A stretch of DNA of 64,000 nt, from positions 62,001 to 126,000 of the forward strand of contig NZ_CP035108.1 in assembly GCF_004087915.1 (NCBI RefSeq), written 5' to 3'. This document shows, piece after piece, positions 9,482-17,296 of the stretch. Position numbers and translations under genes: made by a program. The DNA is from Geovibrio thiophilus. Its GTDB lineage: Bacteria; Chrysiogenota; Deferribacteres; Deferribacterales; Geovibrionaceae. Positions within the stretch are counted from its first letter, which is position 1, and every line of letters begins with the position of its first letter. The notes beneath the pieces were generated by a model. It did no database searches. It was not told the DNA's origin and saw nothing but the letters and a program-made list of their open reading frames with translations.

Positions 9482-9510
9482 ACTTTAACCGCAGGCGGGG
9501 TAAGTGTCAA
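9482..9510 (-). promoter_or_regulatory. Sigma70-type promoter of the ugd operon
   Basis: On the minus strand TTGACA (9510-9505) is followed after exactly 17 bases by TAAAGT (9487-9482), about 50 bases before the ugd ATG. No competing gene lies between. Predicted from consensus only. Confidence 0.6.
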
Positions 9511-9527
9511 TTTATAAAAAAGTGAGA

Positions 9528-9549
9528 ATTACCTGCTACAATAGGTAAT
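9528..9549. promoter_or_regulatory. Inverted repeat between divergent ugd and pirin genes, possible operator
   Basis: ATTACCT at 9528-9534 and AGGTAAT at 9543-9549 form a perfect 7-bp inverted repeat with an 8-base centre. It sits between the ugd promoter and the pirin gene. It could be a dimeric regulator site or a small hairpin; no regulator is identified. Confidence 0.35.
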
Positions 9550-9617
9550 GCGGCGGCGGCATAAGCTCCCTTGAAATGTTTCACCATGTATTTATATTAT
9601 ATGCGAAGGAGATAGCT

Positions 9618-10454
9618 ATGAAATTACGCACAGTGAGAGAGACGGTAACAGGCAGAGCCTCCGTAGACGGAGCCGGAGTGCACCTAAACAGAGTGCTGAG
9701 CAGAAGAAACACTGAAAAATTCGATCCCTTCCTGCTTCTGGACGCTTTTGATTCCGTAAATCCCGAGGATTATATAAAGGGCTTTCCCATGCACCCCCAC
9801 AGAGGGATTGAGACTGTAACCTACCTGATTGAGGGCGAGATTGAGCATCAGGACAGTCTGGGGAACAAAGGAGTCATCACCTCCGGTGCGTGTCAGTGGA
9901 TGACCGCCGGAAGCGGCATCCTCCATCAGGAAATGCCGCAGCCTTCTCCCCGTATGCTCGGGCTACAGCTCTGGGTGAATCTCGCCGCGAAAAATAAAAT
10001 GACCGAACCGGCTTACAGGGACATAACCCCGGATCTGGTGACAAAGGTTGAGGATGAAACAGCTGCGGTTGCGATTGTTGCAGGTGAATATAAAGGAAAA
10101 AGAGGCGGAATGAGGGGCGAGCACCTGCCCGTGACCTTCCTTGACGTGACTGTAAAGCCCGGGCAGACATGGACACTGTCCACTCCTGCGGATGAAAACC
10201 TCTTCGTATATATTATGCAGGGAGAATGCAGCTTGGGAGACAGCACACCTTCGGCGGCAAAACAGGCTGTTCTCTTTAATTACGGAGACACAGTCAAGGC
10301 GTATTCGGAAAAAGGCGCAAGGTTCATCCTTGTTCACGGCGCACCTCTTAACGAGCCCATCGCATGGGGCGGACCCATCGTGATGAACACCGAAGAGGAA
10401 CTTAAACTTGCCTTCGATGAGTTGGACAGGGGCACATTTATAAAGAACCGCTAG
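9618..10454 (+). CDS. Pirin family protein
   Basis: Bicupin of 278 aa. The N-terminal cupin carries the metal-binding HPHRGIETVTYLIEGEIEHQD segment (near 57-77), and the C-terminal pirin domain ends with NEPIAWGGPIVMN. Some bacterial pirins are quercetin dioxygenases; others act in redox sensing, so no reaction is assigned. The start at 9618 is chosen because AAGGAG lies seven bases before it; an upstream in-frame ATG at 9576 has no ribosome site and adds a non-family N-terminus. It stands alone. Confidence 0.88.
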   Translation: MKLRTVRETVTGRASVDGAGVHLNRVLSRRNTEKFDPFLLLDAFDSVNPEDYIKGFPMHPHRGIETVTYLIEGEIEHQDSLGNKGVITSGACQWMTAGSGILHQEMPQPSPRMLGLQLWVNLAAKNKMTEPAYRDITPDLVTKVEDETAAVAIVAGEYKGKRGGMRGEHLPVTFLDVTVKPGQTWTLSTPADENLFVYIMQGECSLGDSTPSAAKQAVLFNYGDTVKAYSEKGARFILVHGAPLNEPIAWGGPIVMNTEEELKLAFDELDRGTFIKNR

Positions 10455-10507
10455 ACATTAATTCTCAAAGCAGTGTAATGAAGGATCTCAGAATGACGCT
10501 CTGCTGT

Positions 10508-10539
10508 GTCACTGCAAGGGGCGGAGCGACGTGGCAGTC
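10508..10539. repeat. REP-like imperfect palindrome (GCGGAGCGAC type)
   Basis: An imperfect palindrome running from GTCACTGC to GTGGCAGTC with a central GGGGCGGAGCGAC. Relatives occur at 53155-53224 and 61461-61492 in this window. A half-palindrome (GCGGAGTTCGCAATGAC) follows at 10547-10563. It resembles the widespread class ATTGCGAGGAGCGAAGCGACG. No transposase is next to it. The gap 10455-10820 contains only this and the next repeat. Confidence 0.65.
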
Positions 10540-10569
10540 TTTCTCTGCGGAGTTCGCAATGACTCAAAC

Positions 10570-10659
10570 AGTTCCATGAACGGAACTGCGCCGTACGAAG
10601 CGAAGCCGTGTTTACCAAGGCGTGAGCGTGTGCGTAAAAGGAGCAGGATGTACCCTTTT
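10570..10659 (+). repeat. Three-hairpin repeat element, copy 1 (degenerate)
   Basis: Hairpin A pairs AGTTCC (10570-10575) with GGAACT (10582-10587). The core is GCGCCGTACGAAGCGAAG (10588-10605). The B stem is eroded (GCC/GGC left). A GTGAGCGTGTGCG link leads to hairpin C, AAAAGG (10636-10641) and CCTTTT (10654-10659), with a loop containing CAGGATGTA. It lies between pirin and the yceD-fab cluster. Confidence 0.7.
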
Positions 10660-10820
10660 CTGCGGCAAGACGGATTGATCTTGACTTTCCATTTTAATCT
10701 ATATAAGATTTTCCCTCATTTTGACCGCTTGAAGTGCGCCCTGCCGAAGGGTGCTTGGAAACGGCTGAAAAACACGGTCAAAAGCCCTGACACACAGGGT
10801 TTGCGCAAAGGTTTAGGACA

Positions 10821-11309
10821 TTGAAAGTTATACTGGAAGACATTGAAAACACAGGAATCGAAATAAAAGCGGAAAGCTGCTTCGCCTTTGACGGCGGAAA
10901 GTTTGAATCCGTTATTTTCACCGGACGTCTCCTCCCTGTGGGGGACAAAAAAAGTGAGTTTTACCTTGACGGCAAAATAACGGCAAAGGTTGTTATGCCC
11001 TGCGACAGATGCCTTGAGGCAGTTTCCCTCGAACTGGGGGGAGATGTGAATGTCAGAATAGTCAGAACATCCGCTGAAGAGCTCCCCGAAGAGCTTGAGC
11101 TTGAGGATGACGATGTTTCCGCATACACTGTTGAGGGCGATGAACTCGAAACCGACGAAATAACCGAACAGGAAGCTCTGCTTCTGCTTCCCATGAAAGT
11201 GACCTGCGCAAAACCCTGCGGCAGTGAGCTTATAAAAGACGAAAACGACGAAATAGTGAAAGAAGGCGATCCCCGCTGGGACGCTCTCAATAAACTCAAA
11301 AACAACTGA
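10821..11309 (+). CDS. yceD: DUF177 / YceD family 23S rRNA accumulation protein
   Basis: A 162-aa YceD/DUF177 protein. The family motif PCDRCLE lies near residue 60, and the C-terminus has CAKPCG and DPRWDALNKLK, all typical. It starts at TTG with AAAGG upstream. It precedes rpmF, the conserved order yceD-rpmF-plsX-fabH in many bacteria. In E. coli and plants the family affects 23S rRNA accumulation; the mechanism is unresolved. A very acidic stretch (ELEDDDVS) lies mid-protein. Confidence 0.88.
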   Translation: MKVILEDIENTGIEIKAESCFAFDGGKFESVIFTGRLLPVGDKKSEFYLDGKITAKVVMPCDRCLEAVSLELGGDVNVRIVRTSAEELPEELELEDDDVSAYTVEGDELETDEITEQEALLLLPMKVTCAKPCGSELIKDENDEIVKEGDPRWDALNKLKNN

Positions 11310-11362
11310 CGCTCTTTTCCGCATAGCCTGCGGATACGGCGAAAATATTAAGGAGTACTGTA

Positions 11363-11545
11363 ATGGGTGTACCCAAGAAGAAGACCACACGTCGCAAAAA
11401 AGGTAACAGAAGAAGCCACCACCACGCAACCGCGCATTCTTTCGGAAAATGCGAGAACTGCGGAGAGCTTAAGCTTCCTCACAGAGTTTGCCCTTCCTGC
11501 GGATATTACAAAAAAGTGCAGGTAATCAAGACGGCTGAAATCTGA
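11363..11545 (+). CDS. rpmF: 50S ribosomal protein L32
   Basis: 60-aa basic protein starting MGVPKKKTTRRKKGNRR, the L32 signature, followed by a four-cysteine zinc ribbon (CENCG and CPSCG). AAGGAG precedes the ATG. It couples ribosome and lipid synthesis genes by position, lying one base before plsX. Confidence 0.97.
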   Translation: MGVPKKKTTRRKKGNRRSHHHATAHSFGKCENCGELKLPHRVCPSCGYYKKVQVIKTAEI

Positions 11546-11546
11546 C

Positions 11547-12629
11547 ATGAGGATTGTGGTTGATGCCATGGGCGGCGACCACGCCCCGGAGGAGATAGTA
11601 AAAGGAGCCGTTGCCGCCTGCAACGAATACGGAGCAGACATACTCCTTGTGGGCAGAGAAGAGCAGATAAAGAAAGAGCTCGACTCATGCGGCAGGTTCC
11701 CCTCCTCTAAAATCGAAATCGACCATGCGGAAGATGTGGTTACTATGGATGATTCTCCCTCCATGATAGTGAGAGGGAAGAGAAACTCTTCCATACACAC
11801 AGGTCTGAAGCATGTTAAAAACGGAAACGCGGACGCGTTCTTCAGCGCGGGCAATACAGGTGCGGTCATGGCTGTGGCAATCATGGTTCTGCGCACCCTG
11901 CCCGGTATAGACAGACCTGCGATAGGCGCTGTCCTCCCCAACATAAAGGGGCATACCGTAATGCTTGATGTCGGCGCCAACGTCGACTGCAAGCCGCTGA
12001 ACTACTTCCAGTTCGCTATAATGGGCAGCGTATACGCCCAGATAGTTCTCGGACTTCCCCGACCCTCCATAGGTCTTCTCAGCATAGGCGAGGAAGACAT
12101 GAAGGGGAACGAAACCACAAAATCAGTTCATACTCTCCTGCGTTCTGTGGGAAGCGCAATCAACTTCTACGGAAATGTCGAAGGCAAAGACCTCTTCAGA
12201 GGGACAACGGATGTTGTCGTCTGTGACGGTTTTTCCGGAAATGTCGCGCTCAAGGTTGCGGAATCCGCCGGATGGTACATATCCAAAATGCTCAAGGAAG
12301 AGATAACAAGCTCCTTCTGGGCAAAAGCCGGCGCCCTCATGGCGAGAAAAGCGCTGATGAGAGTGAAGGAAAGAGCTGACTACACCGAATACGGCGGAGC
12401 GCCCCTGCTCGGCGTTGAAGGTGTCTGCATTATCGGTCACGGAAGCTCAAACGCGAACGCCGTGAAAAACGGCATAAGAGTGGCAAAAGAGCTCGCCGAG
12501 CATGATCTCAACAAGGTTATTCAGGAAAAGCTTGCCGATTCCATAGGGGTTTTAGAAGTTGACAAAGATGTGTCTTTTTTGGATAATATCATCGGCAAAT
12601 TCAAGAAAAAAAACCCGCAGGCTGAGTAA
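11547..12629 (+). CDS. plsX: Phosphate acyltransferase PlsX
   Basis: Makes acyl-phosphate from acyl-ACP for phospholipid synthesis. 360 aa, somewhat longer than the usual 330-350 because of a C-terminal tail after the conserved core. The N-terminal VDAMGGDHAPEEIVKG and SAGNTGA motifs are diagnostic. It lies directly behind rpmF and ahead of fabH. A hairpin overlaps its stop codon. Confidence 0.95.
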   Translation: MRIVVDAMGGDHAPEEIVKGAVAACNEYGADILLVGREEQIKKELDSCGRFPSSKIEIDHAEDVVTMDDSPSMIVRGKRNSSIHTGLKHVKNGNADAFFSAGNTGAVMAVAIMVLRTLPGIDRPAIGAVLPNIKGHTVMLDVGANVDCKPLNYFQFAIMGSVYAQIVLGLPRPSIGLLSIGEEDMKGNETTKSVHTLLRSVGSAINFYGNVEGKDLFRGTTDVVVCDGFSGNVALKVAESAGWYISKMLKEEITSSFWAKAGALMARKALMRVKERADYTEYGGAPLLGVEGVCIIGHGSSNANAVKNGIRVAKELAEHDLNKVIQEKLADSIGVLEVDKDVSFLDNIIGKFKKKNPQAE

Positions 12630-12640
12630 AATCAGCCTGC
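12617..12640 (+). other. Perfect hairpin over the plsX stop codon
   Basis: GCAGGCTGA (12617-12625) pairs with TCAGCCTGC (12632-12640) around a GTAAAA loop that contains most of the stop codon. No T run follows, so it is more likely an mRNA processing or stability hairpin than a terminator. Confidence 0.5.
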
Positions 12641-12654
12641 CTGCGGCGGTATAA

Positions 12655-13632
12655 ATGAACATATATTCAAGATTCCTAGGGACCGGCTCCTGCTTTCCGC
12701 CGGATGTTATGACCAACCATGATTTTGAAAAATTTCTCGACACTTCGGACGAGTGGATCGTCTCCAGAACAGGCATAAAGGAACGCAGAGTAGCCAAAAC
12801 CATGACCTGCGGCGAAATGGCTTACGGAGCCGCGCTCAATGCTCTGGATATGGCAGGCGTTAAGCCTGAGGAGCTGGACGGAATAATCGTCGCCTCGCTC
12901 ACCCCCGACACAACCATGCCCTCAACGGCGTGCAACGTGCAGAAGATGCTCGGCATCAGGGGCTGCTTCGCGTTCGACCTCACTGCCGCCTGCTCAGGGT
13001 TCATATACGCAGTAAACATAGCCAACGGACTGATACGCTCAGGCTCAGCCAAAAAGCTCCTTGTTATCGGCGCTGAAAGGCTCACCGCCGGACTCGACTG
13101 GACAGACAGGAGCACATGTATCCTCTTCGGTGACGGAGCGGGCGCGGCTGTCATAGGTGCGGATACAGCACCCGGGATACGCAGCGTACACGCATACGCA
13201 GACGGCAGCTTCGGCAACCTCCTAACTCTGGATTCCCTCGGCTCCACATTTTTAGCTGAAAGAAAAGAACGCAACATAGAAGACCACCTGCTCCATATGA
13301 GCGGGAACGAGATATTCAAAATAGCCGTGCGCGCCATGTCGGACGCCGCGGACGCCGCAGTTCTCTCAAGCGGGCTCACATATGAGGACATAGACTTCCT
13401 CATACCCCATCAGGCGAACCTGCGTATTATTGACGCCACAGCAAAAAGGCTGAAGCTTCCGCCCGAAAAAGTTGTGATAAATCTTGACAAATACGGCAAC
13501 ACCTCTGCCGCGACCATCCCCACCGCATTTGACGGAGTCGTGAGAAACGGCACGCTCAAAAGAGGCATGAACATTGCCTGCGCAGCTTTCGGCGGCGGTC
13601 TCACTTGGGGAAGCATGGTTTTCACTTTCTAA
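12655..13632 (+). CDS. fabH: 3-oxoacyl-ACP synthase III (KAS III)
   Basis: Starts fatty acid elongation by condensing acetyl-CoA with malonyl-ACP. 325 aa. The catalytic Cys is in AACSGFIYA, the His in IPHQANLRI and the Asn in YGNTSAATIP, completing the Cys-His-Asn triad. Fifth gene of the lipid cluster. Confidence 0.97.
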   Translation: MNIYSRFLGTGSCFPPDVMTNHDFEKFLDTSDEWIVSRTGIKERRVAKTMTCGEMAYGAALNALDMAGVKPEELDGIIVASLTPDTTMPSTACNVQKMLGIRGCFAFDLTAACSGFIYAVNIANGLIRSGSAKKLLVIGAERLTAGLDWTDRSTCILFGDGAGAAVIGADTAPGIRSVHAYADGSFGNLLTLDSLGSTFLAERKERNIEDHLLHMSGNEIFKIAVRAMSDAADAAVLSSGLTYEDIDFLIPHQANLRIIDATAKRLKLPPEKVVINLDKYGNTSAATIPTAFDGVVRNGTLKRGMNIACAAFGGGLTWGSMVFTF

Positions 13633-13657
13633 AAGCAATAATACGGACGGTAAAAAG

Positions 13658-14575
13658 ATGACAAAAACCGCAGTGGTTTTTCCCGGTCAGGGCTCACAGT
13701 TCGCCGGAATGGGGAAAGATTTTTACGACAAATACGCAGAAGTACGCAAAGTTTTTGATAAAGCCGATGAAGTGCTTGGCTACAGCCTCACTTCAATTAT
13801 GTTCAACGGACCCGAAGAGGATCTCAAGCTGACCTCCAACACCCAGCCCGCTCTGCTCACCATGAGTATTGGCATTTGGGAGGCGGTGAAAAATAAAATA
13901 AAGGCTGATTATTTCGCCGGACACTCCTTAGGCGAATACTCAGCCCTCGTTGCCGCTGGCGGCATAAGCTTTGAGGACGCCGTTCTTGCGGTGCATAACA
14001 GAGGGAAATTCATGCAGGAAGCCGTGCCCGTCGGAACAGGAGCAATGGCAGCCGTCATGGGTGCTGATGACGCAATCATAGCAGATGTCTGCAAGGCGTG
14101 CAGCAAACCCGGCTCCGTTGTGGAACCCGCGAACTTCAACTGTCCCGGGCAGACTGTCGTCGCCGGAAACGCCGAAGCGGTAAACCTCTTCTGTGAAAAA
14201 ATCAAGGAAGCCGGCGCAAAAAGAGCGATCCTCCTCCCCGTGAGCGCTCCATTCCATTGCAGCCTGATGAAACCCGCTGCGGAAAAAATGGCAGCTTACC
14301 TCAAAAACATAAAAATAAACGATCTCCAAGCGCCCGTTTTCAACAATGTTAACGCAGAGATTGAAACGGACGCCGAAACAGTGTACAACTCGCTGGTTAA
14401 ACAGGTGGCAAGTCCCGTTCTCTGGACAAAATCAGTTGAAAACATGGCGGCATCAGGCGTAAACACCATAATAGAAGTCGGCGCAGGCAAAGTCCTCACC
14501 GGACTTGTGAAGAAGATCAATAAAGAAATCGAAGTCAGAAACATCGGAACCCTCGGTGACGAAGACGGAATATAG
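13658..14575 (+). CDS. fabD: Malonyl-CoA:ACP transacylase
   Basis: Loads malonate onto ACP. 305 aa from the ATG at 13658, the usual length; the longer in-frame reading from 13574 would overlap fabH and is rejected. GQGSQ near the N-terminus and the nucleophile motif GHSLGEYSAL are present. The last 21 bp around its stop codon are repeated 127 bp downstream, on the far side of a three-hairpin element. Confidence 0.96.
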   Translation: MTKTAVVFPGQGSQFAGMGKDFYDKYAEVRKVFDKADEVLGYSLTSIMFNGPEEDLKLTSNTQPALLTMSIGIWEAVKNKIKADYFAGHSLGEYSALVAAGGISFEDAVLAVHNRGKFMQEAVPVGTGAMAAVMGADDAIIADVCKACSKPGSVVEPANFNCPGQTVVAGNAEAVNLFCEKIKEAGAKRAILLPVSAPFHCSLMKPAAEKMAAYLKNIKINDLQAPVFNNVNAEIETDAETVYNSLVKQVASPVLWTKSVENMAASGVNTIIEVGAGKVLTGLVKKINKEIEVRNIGTLGDEDGI

Positions 14576-14706
14576 ACCACACAACCCCAAGGAAGGGGTT
14601 GCGCCGTGCGAAGCGAAGGATTGCTTTGCAATCCGCGAGCGGTTAAGGAAACGGACAGGATGTGCCGTTTCCGAATATAGTCAATACGAAGACGGAATAT
14701 AGACCA
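14559..14706 (+). repeat. 21-bp direct repeat of the fabD 3' end flanking a repeat element
   Basis: The 21 bases at 14559-14579 (last fabD codons, stop codon and four more bases) recur exactly at 14686-14706. The three-hairpin element lies between the two copies. The downstream copy has no reading frame. It looks like a target-site or slippage duplication created with the element. Confidence 0.85.
14583..14672 (+). repeat. Three-hairpin repeat element, copy 2 (archetype)
   Basis: Hairpin A: AACCCC/GGGGTT (14583-14600). Core: GCGCCGTGCGAAGCGAAG (14601-14618). Hairpin B: GATTGC/GCAATC with a TTT loop (14619-14633). Link CGCGAGCGG. Hairpin C: GGAAACGG/CCGTTTCC with loop ACAGGATGTG (14647-14672). 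All three stems are perfect. The gap 14576-14946 holds this element, a hairpin pair and a fragment. Confidence 0.88.
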
Positions 14707-14740
14707 GATAACCCGTTTACACTTTGCGGAGCAGGTAAAA

Positions 14741-14875
14741 GTTTTTGAAAGGGTCGGGGAAAAGCTTTTTTCAAAAAGTTTTCCCAGAAAAAACTAAACA
14801 AAGAACAGACTATAAACTTTTGTACTAGGGTATTGTTATGAGAAACCCTTTTTTAACAAAAAAAAAGTGTTTCTC
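14741..14875. repeat. Paired-hairpin repeat (E plus D type), terminator-like
   Basis: GGGAAAAGCTTTTT and AAAAAGTTTTCCC form an AT-rich hairpin (about 14757-14785) behind GTTTTTGAAAGGGTCG. A second hairpin follows: GAGAAAC (14840-14846) with GTTTCTC (14869-14875) around T and A runs, then CAAACTCTTCCCAAAAAAC. The same pair recurs at 31223-31334 and 55642-55748. Either strand could terminate transcription between fabD and fabG, where the operon otherwise continues. Confidence 0.65.
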
Positions 14876-14902
14876 AAACTCTTCCCAAAAAACTGTATCT
14901 TA

Positions 14903-14931
14903 GGACAGGATGTACCGTTTCCGAATAGAGT
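14903..14931 (+). repeat. Fragment of the three-hairpin element (C hairpin half)
   Basis: GGACAGGATGT followed by ACCGTTTCCGAATA closely repeats 14653-14681, with two or so changes, but its left stem arm is missing. It lies 16 bases before fabG and looks like a decayed second copy. Confidence 0.6.
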
Positions 14932-14946
14932 CAGGGAGTCAACAGT

Positions 14947-15690
14947 ATGCTTAAAGATAAAATCGCGCTTATAACCGGAGCATCCAGAGGCATAGGCAGA
15001 GACATAGCTATTGCATTTGCCGCACAGGGTGCATATGTTGCTGTCAACTATTCATCCAGCCCCGTTAAAGCGGAAGAGGTCGTGAAGGCGATACTTGACG
15101 CGGGCGGACGGGCATTTGCCGTGAAGGCGAATGTTTCGGACGAGGAAGAGGTTAAGGCGATGTTTGACAAAGTGGAGGAAGTAACAGGCTCCACTGTCGA
15201 CGTGCTTGTGAATAACGCAGGCATAACGAAAGACGGTCTGCTCATGAGAATGAAAACCGAAGACTGGCAGACAGTTATGGACGTTAACCTTAAAAGTGCT
15301 TTCCTCTGCACACGTTTTGCAGTAAAAGGCATGATGAAAAAGCGCTACGGCAAGATAATAAATGTGTCAAGCATAGTAGGCTTCATGGGCAACGCCGGAC
15401 AGGCAAACTATGTGGCAAGCAAGGCGGGGCTCATAGGTCTCACCAAAACAGCCGCCCTTGAGTTTGCCTCAAGGGGTATAAGGGTGAACGCAATAGCGCC
15501 CGGATTTATAACAACTGATATGACCGACGGACTCAGTGAGGAGATTCAGCAGAAGATGATCTCCATGATCCCCCTTGCGGCTTTCGGCTCAGGGAAGGAC
15601 GTGGCGGATACAGCATTGTTTCTCGCGGACTCCGGTTCGGATTACATAACGGGACAGACCATTCATGTTAACGGCGGAATGTACTTATAG
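14947..15690 (+). CDS. fabG: 3-oxoacyl-ACP reductase
   Basis: NADPH-dependent reduction of 3-oxoacyl-ACP in elongation. 247 aa SDR. The cofactor motif is TGASRGIGRDIA, the catalytic Ser is in NVSSIVG, and YVASKAG gives the Tyr-Lys pair. Placement before acpP and fabF supports FabG over other SDRs. The ribosome site (AGGGAG) is moderate. Confidence 0.95.
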   Translation: MLKDKIALITGASRGIGRDIAIAFAAQGAYVAVNYSSSPVKAEEVVKAILDAGGRAFAVKANVSDEEEVKAMFDKVEEVTGSTVDVLVNNAGITKDGLLMRMKTEDWQTVMDVNLKSAFLCTRFAVKGMMKKRYGKIINVSSIVGFMGNAGQANYVASKAGLIGLTKTAALEFASRGIRVNAIAPGFITTDMTDGLSEEIQQKMISMIPLAAFGSGKDVADTALFLADSGSDYITGQTIHVNGGMYL

Positions 15691-15730
15691 GCACTGCCGA
15701 AAAAAAGAAAGAAACTCCAGGAGGATTTGA

Positions 15731-15961
15731 ATGGATATCGCAGGAAAAGTAAAAGACATTATTGTTAAACAGCTTAACGTTGACGAAGCTGATGTGAAAC
15801 CCGAGGCTTCCTTCATCGATGACCTTGACGCTGACTCTCTTGACACAGTGGAACTCATCATGGCTTTTGAAGAAGAGTTCGACCTTGAGATTCCCGATGA
15901 GGAAGCAGAAAAAATCAAAACCGTCGGCGACGCGATCAGCTACATCGAATCAGCGCAGTAA
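15731..15961 (+). CDS. acpP: Acyl carrier protein
   Basis: 76-aa acidic carrier. The serine that receives 4'-phosphopantetheine is in [13 protein letters not shown], a perfect family motif. AGGAGG precedes the ATG. It lies between fabG and fabF. CoaD, encoded further on, makes the CoA precursor of its cofactor. Confidence 0.98.
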   Translation: MDIAGKVKDIIVKQLNVDEADVKPEASFIDDLDADSLDTVELIMAFEEEFDLEIPDEEAEKIKTVGDAISYIESAQ

Positions 15962-15982
15962 TTAAACGCAGAATACGCACTT

Positions 15983-16005
15983 CCCGCAGAGCATAAAACT
16001 GCGGG
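15983..16005 (+). other. Hairpin in the acpP-fabF gap
   Basis: CCCGCA (15983-15988) pairs with TGCGGG (16000-16005) around an A-rich loop. No T tract follows. Such a hairpin behind acpP could stabilise its abundant transcript or partly reduce read-through into fabF. Confidence 0.4.
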
Positions 16006-16057
16006 CAGTGTTTCCACAATCGTCAAAGCACGAGTAACTAACAAACAGGAGGAACCT

Positions 16058-17296
16058 GTGAGCAGAAGGGTTGTTATCACCGGAATCGGTCTTGTGACAC
16101 CGGTAGGAGTCGGAAACGATGAAAACTGGACAAACCTCATAGCCGGTAAAAGCGGTATCGGACAGATCACCAAATTTGATACTTCCGAATTTCCCGTCAC
16201 TATTGCCGGTGAAGTTAAAAACTTCAATCCCGAAGAACTTGTCGATAAAAAGGACATCAAAAGATACGATGAGTTCATAGTTTTCGCACTTGCCGCTGCG
16301 GAAATAGCGTTCAGGGATTCAGGCATGAACCTTGAAACCATCGACAGAGAACGCTTCGGCGTTATCATAGGTTCCGGCATAGGCGGCTTCAAATCTACAG
16401 AAGACACTAAAGCGGCGTACCTTGCGGGCGGAATCAAAAAGATTTCTCCTTTCTTCATTCCCGCTTCCATCATAAACATGGGCAGCGGAGCCGTTTCCAT
16501 ACGCTACGGACTTAAGGGTCCCAACCTCAGCATAGTCACAGCATGCGCCACGGGAACACACGCCATAGGCGATGCCTTCAGAATCATTGCGCGCGGCGAC
16601 GCGGACTATATGGTAGCGGGCGGAGCCGAAGCCTCGATCACAGAGCTTGCCGTGGGCGGCTTCTCCAATATGAAAGCCCTCGCCAAAAGGAACGATGAAC
16701 CTGAAAAGGCCAGCAGACCCTTTGACAAAGACAGAAACGGATTTGTTATGGGCGAAGGTTCGGGCATACTGATCCTTGAGGAACTGGAGCTGGCAAAGGC
16801 GCGCGGAGCGAAAATCTACGCCGAAGTCGTGGGCTACGGTCTCACAGGAGACGCTTACCACATGACCGCTCCCGATGAATCCGGCGACGGCGCCATGAGA
16901 ACAATGAGAATGGCTATAAAGGATGCAGGCATAACACCTGAAGACGTGGACTACATCAACGCCCACGGCACATCCACACCATATAACGACGCCATCGAAA
17001 CAAGAGCGATCAAGGGCGTTTTCGGCGAACATGCGAAAAAGCTTAAAATCAGCTCCACAAAATCGATGACAGGTCACCTGCTCGGCGCGGCGGGAAGCGT
17101 TGAGGGAGCAATCCTCGCCCTTTCCATCAGGGACAGCATTGTGCCGCCCACAATCAACCTTGACACGCCCGACCCTGACTGCGACCTTGACTACGTACCC
17201 AACAAGGCCGAAAAAATTAATATACGCTACGGCCTCAGCAACTCTTTCGGCTTCGGAGGCACAAACGCAACCATTCTGCTGAAAAAATATGAGTAG
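16058..17296 (+). CDS. fabF: 3-oxoacyl-ACP synthase II
   Basis: Elongating condensing enzyme, 412 aa, GTG start behind AGGAGGAAC. The Cys-His-His triad lies in TACATGTHAIGD, NAHGTSTPYND and KSMTGHLLGAAG. Last fatty-acid gene of the cluster; it overlaps rnc by eight bases. Confidence 0.97.
   Translation: MSRRVVITGIGLVTPVGVGNDENWTNLIAGKSGIGQITKFDTSEFPVTIAGEVKNFNPEELVDKKDIKRYDEFIVFALAAAEIAFRDSGMNLETIDRERFGVIIGSGIGGFKSTEDTKAAYLAGGIKKISPFFIPASIINMGSGAVSIRYGLKGPNLSIVTACATGTHAIGDAFRIIARGDADYMVAGGAEASITELAVGGFSNMKALAKRNDEPEKASRPFDKDRNGFVMGEGSGILILEELELAKARGAKIYAEVVGYGLTGDAYHMTAPDESGDGAMRTMRMAIKDAGITPEDVDYINAHGTSTPYNDAIETRAIKGVFGEHAKKLKISSTKSMTGHLLGAAGSVEGAILALSIRDSIVPPTINLDTPDPDCDLDYVPNKAEKINIRYGLSNSFGFGGTNATILLKKYE

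Noticed and set aside
13574-13657. N-terminal extension of fabD
   Set aside because: It overlaps fabH and encodes residues not in the family; ATG 13658 gives the normal start.
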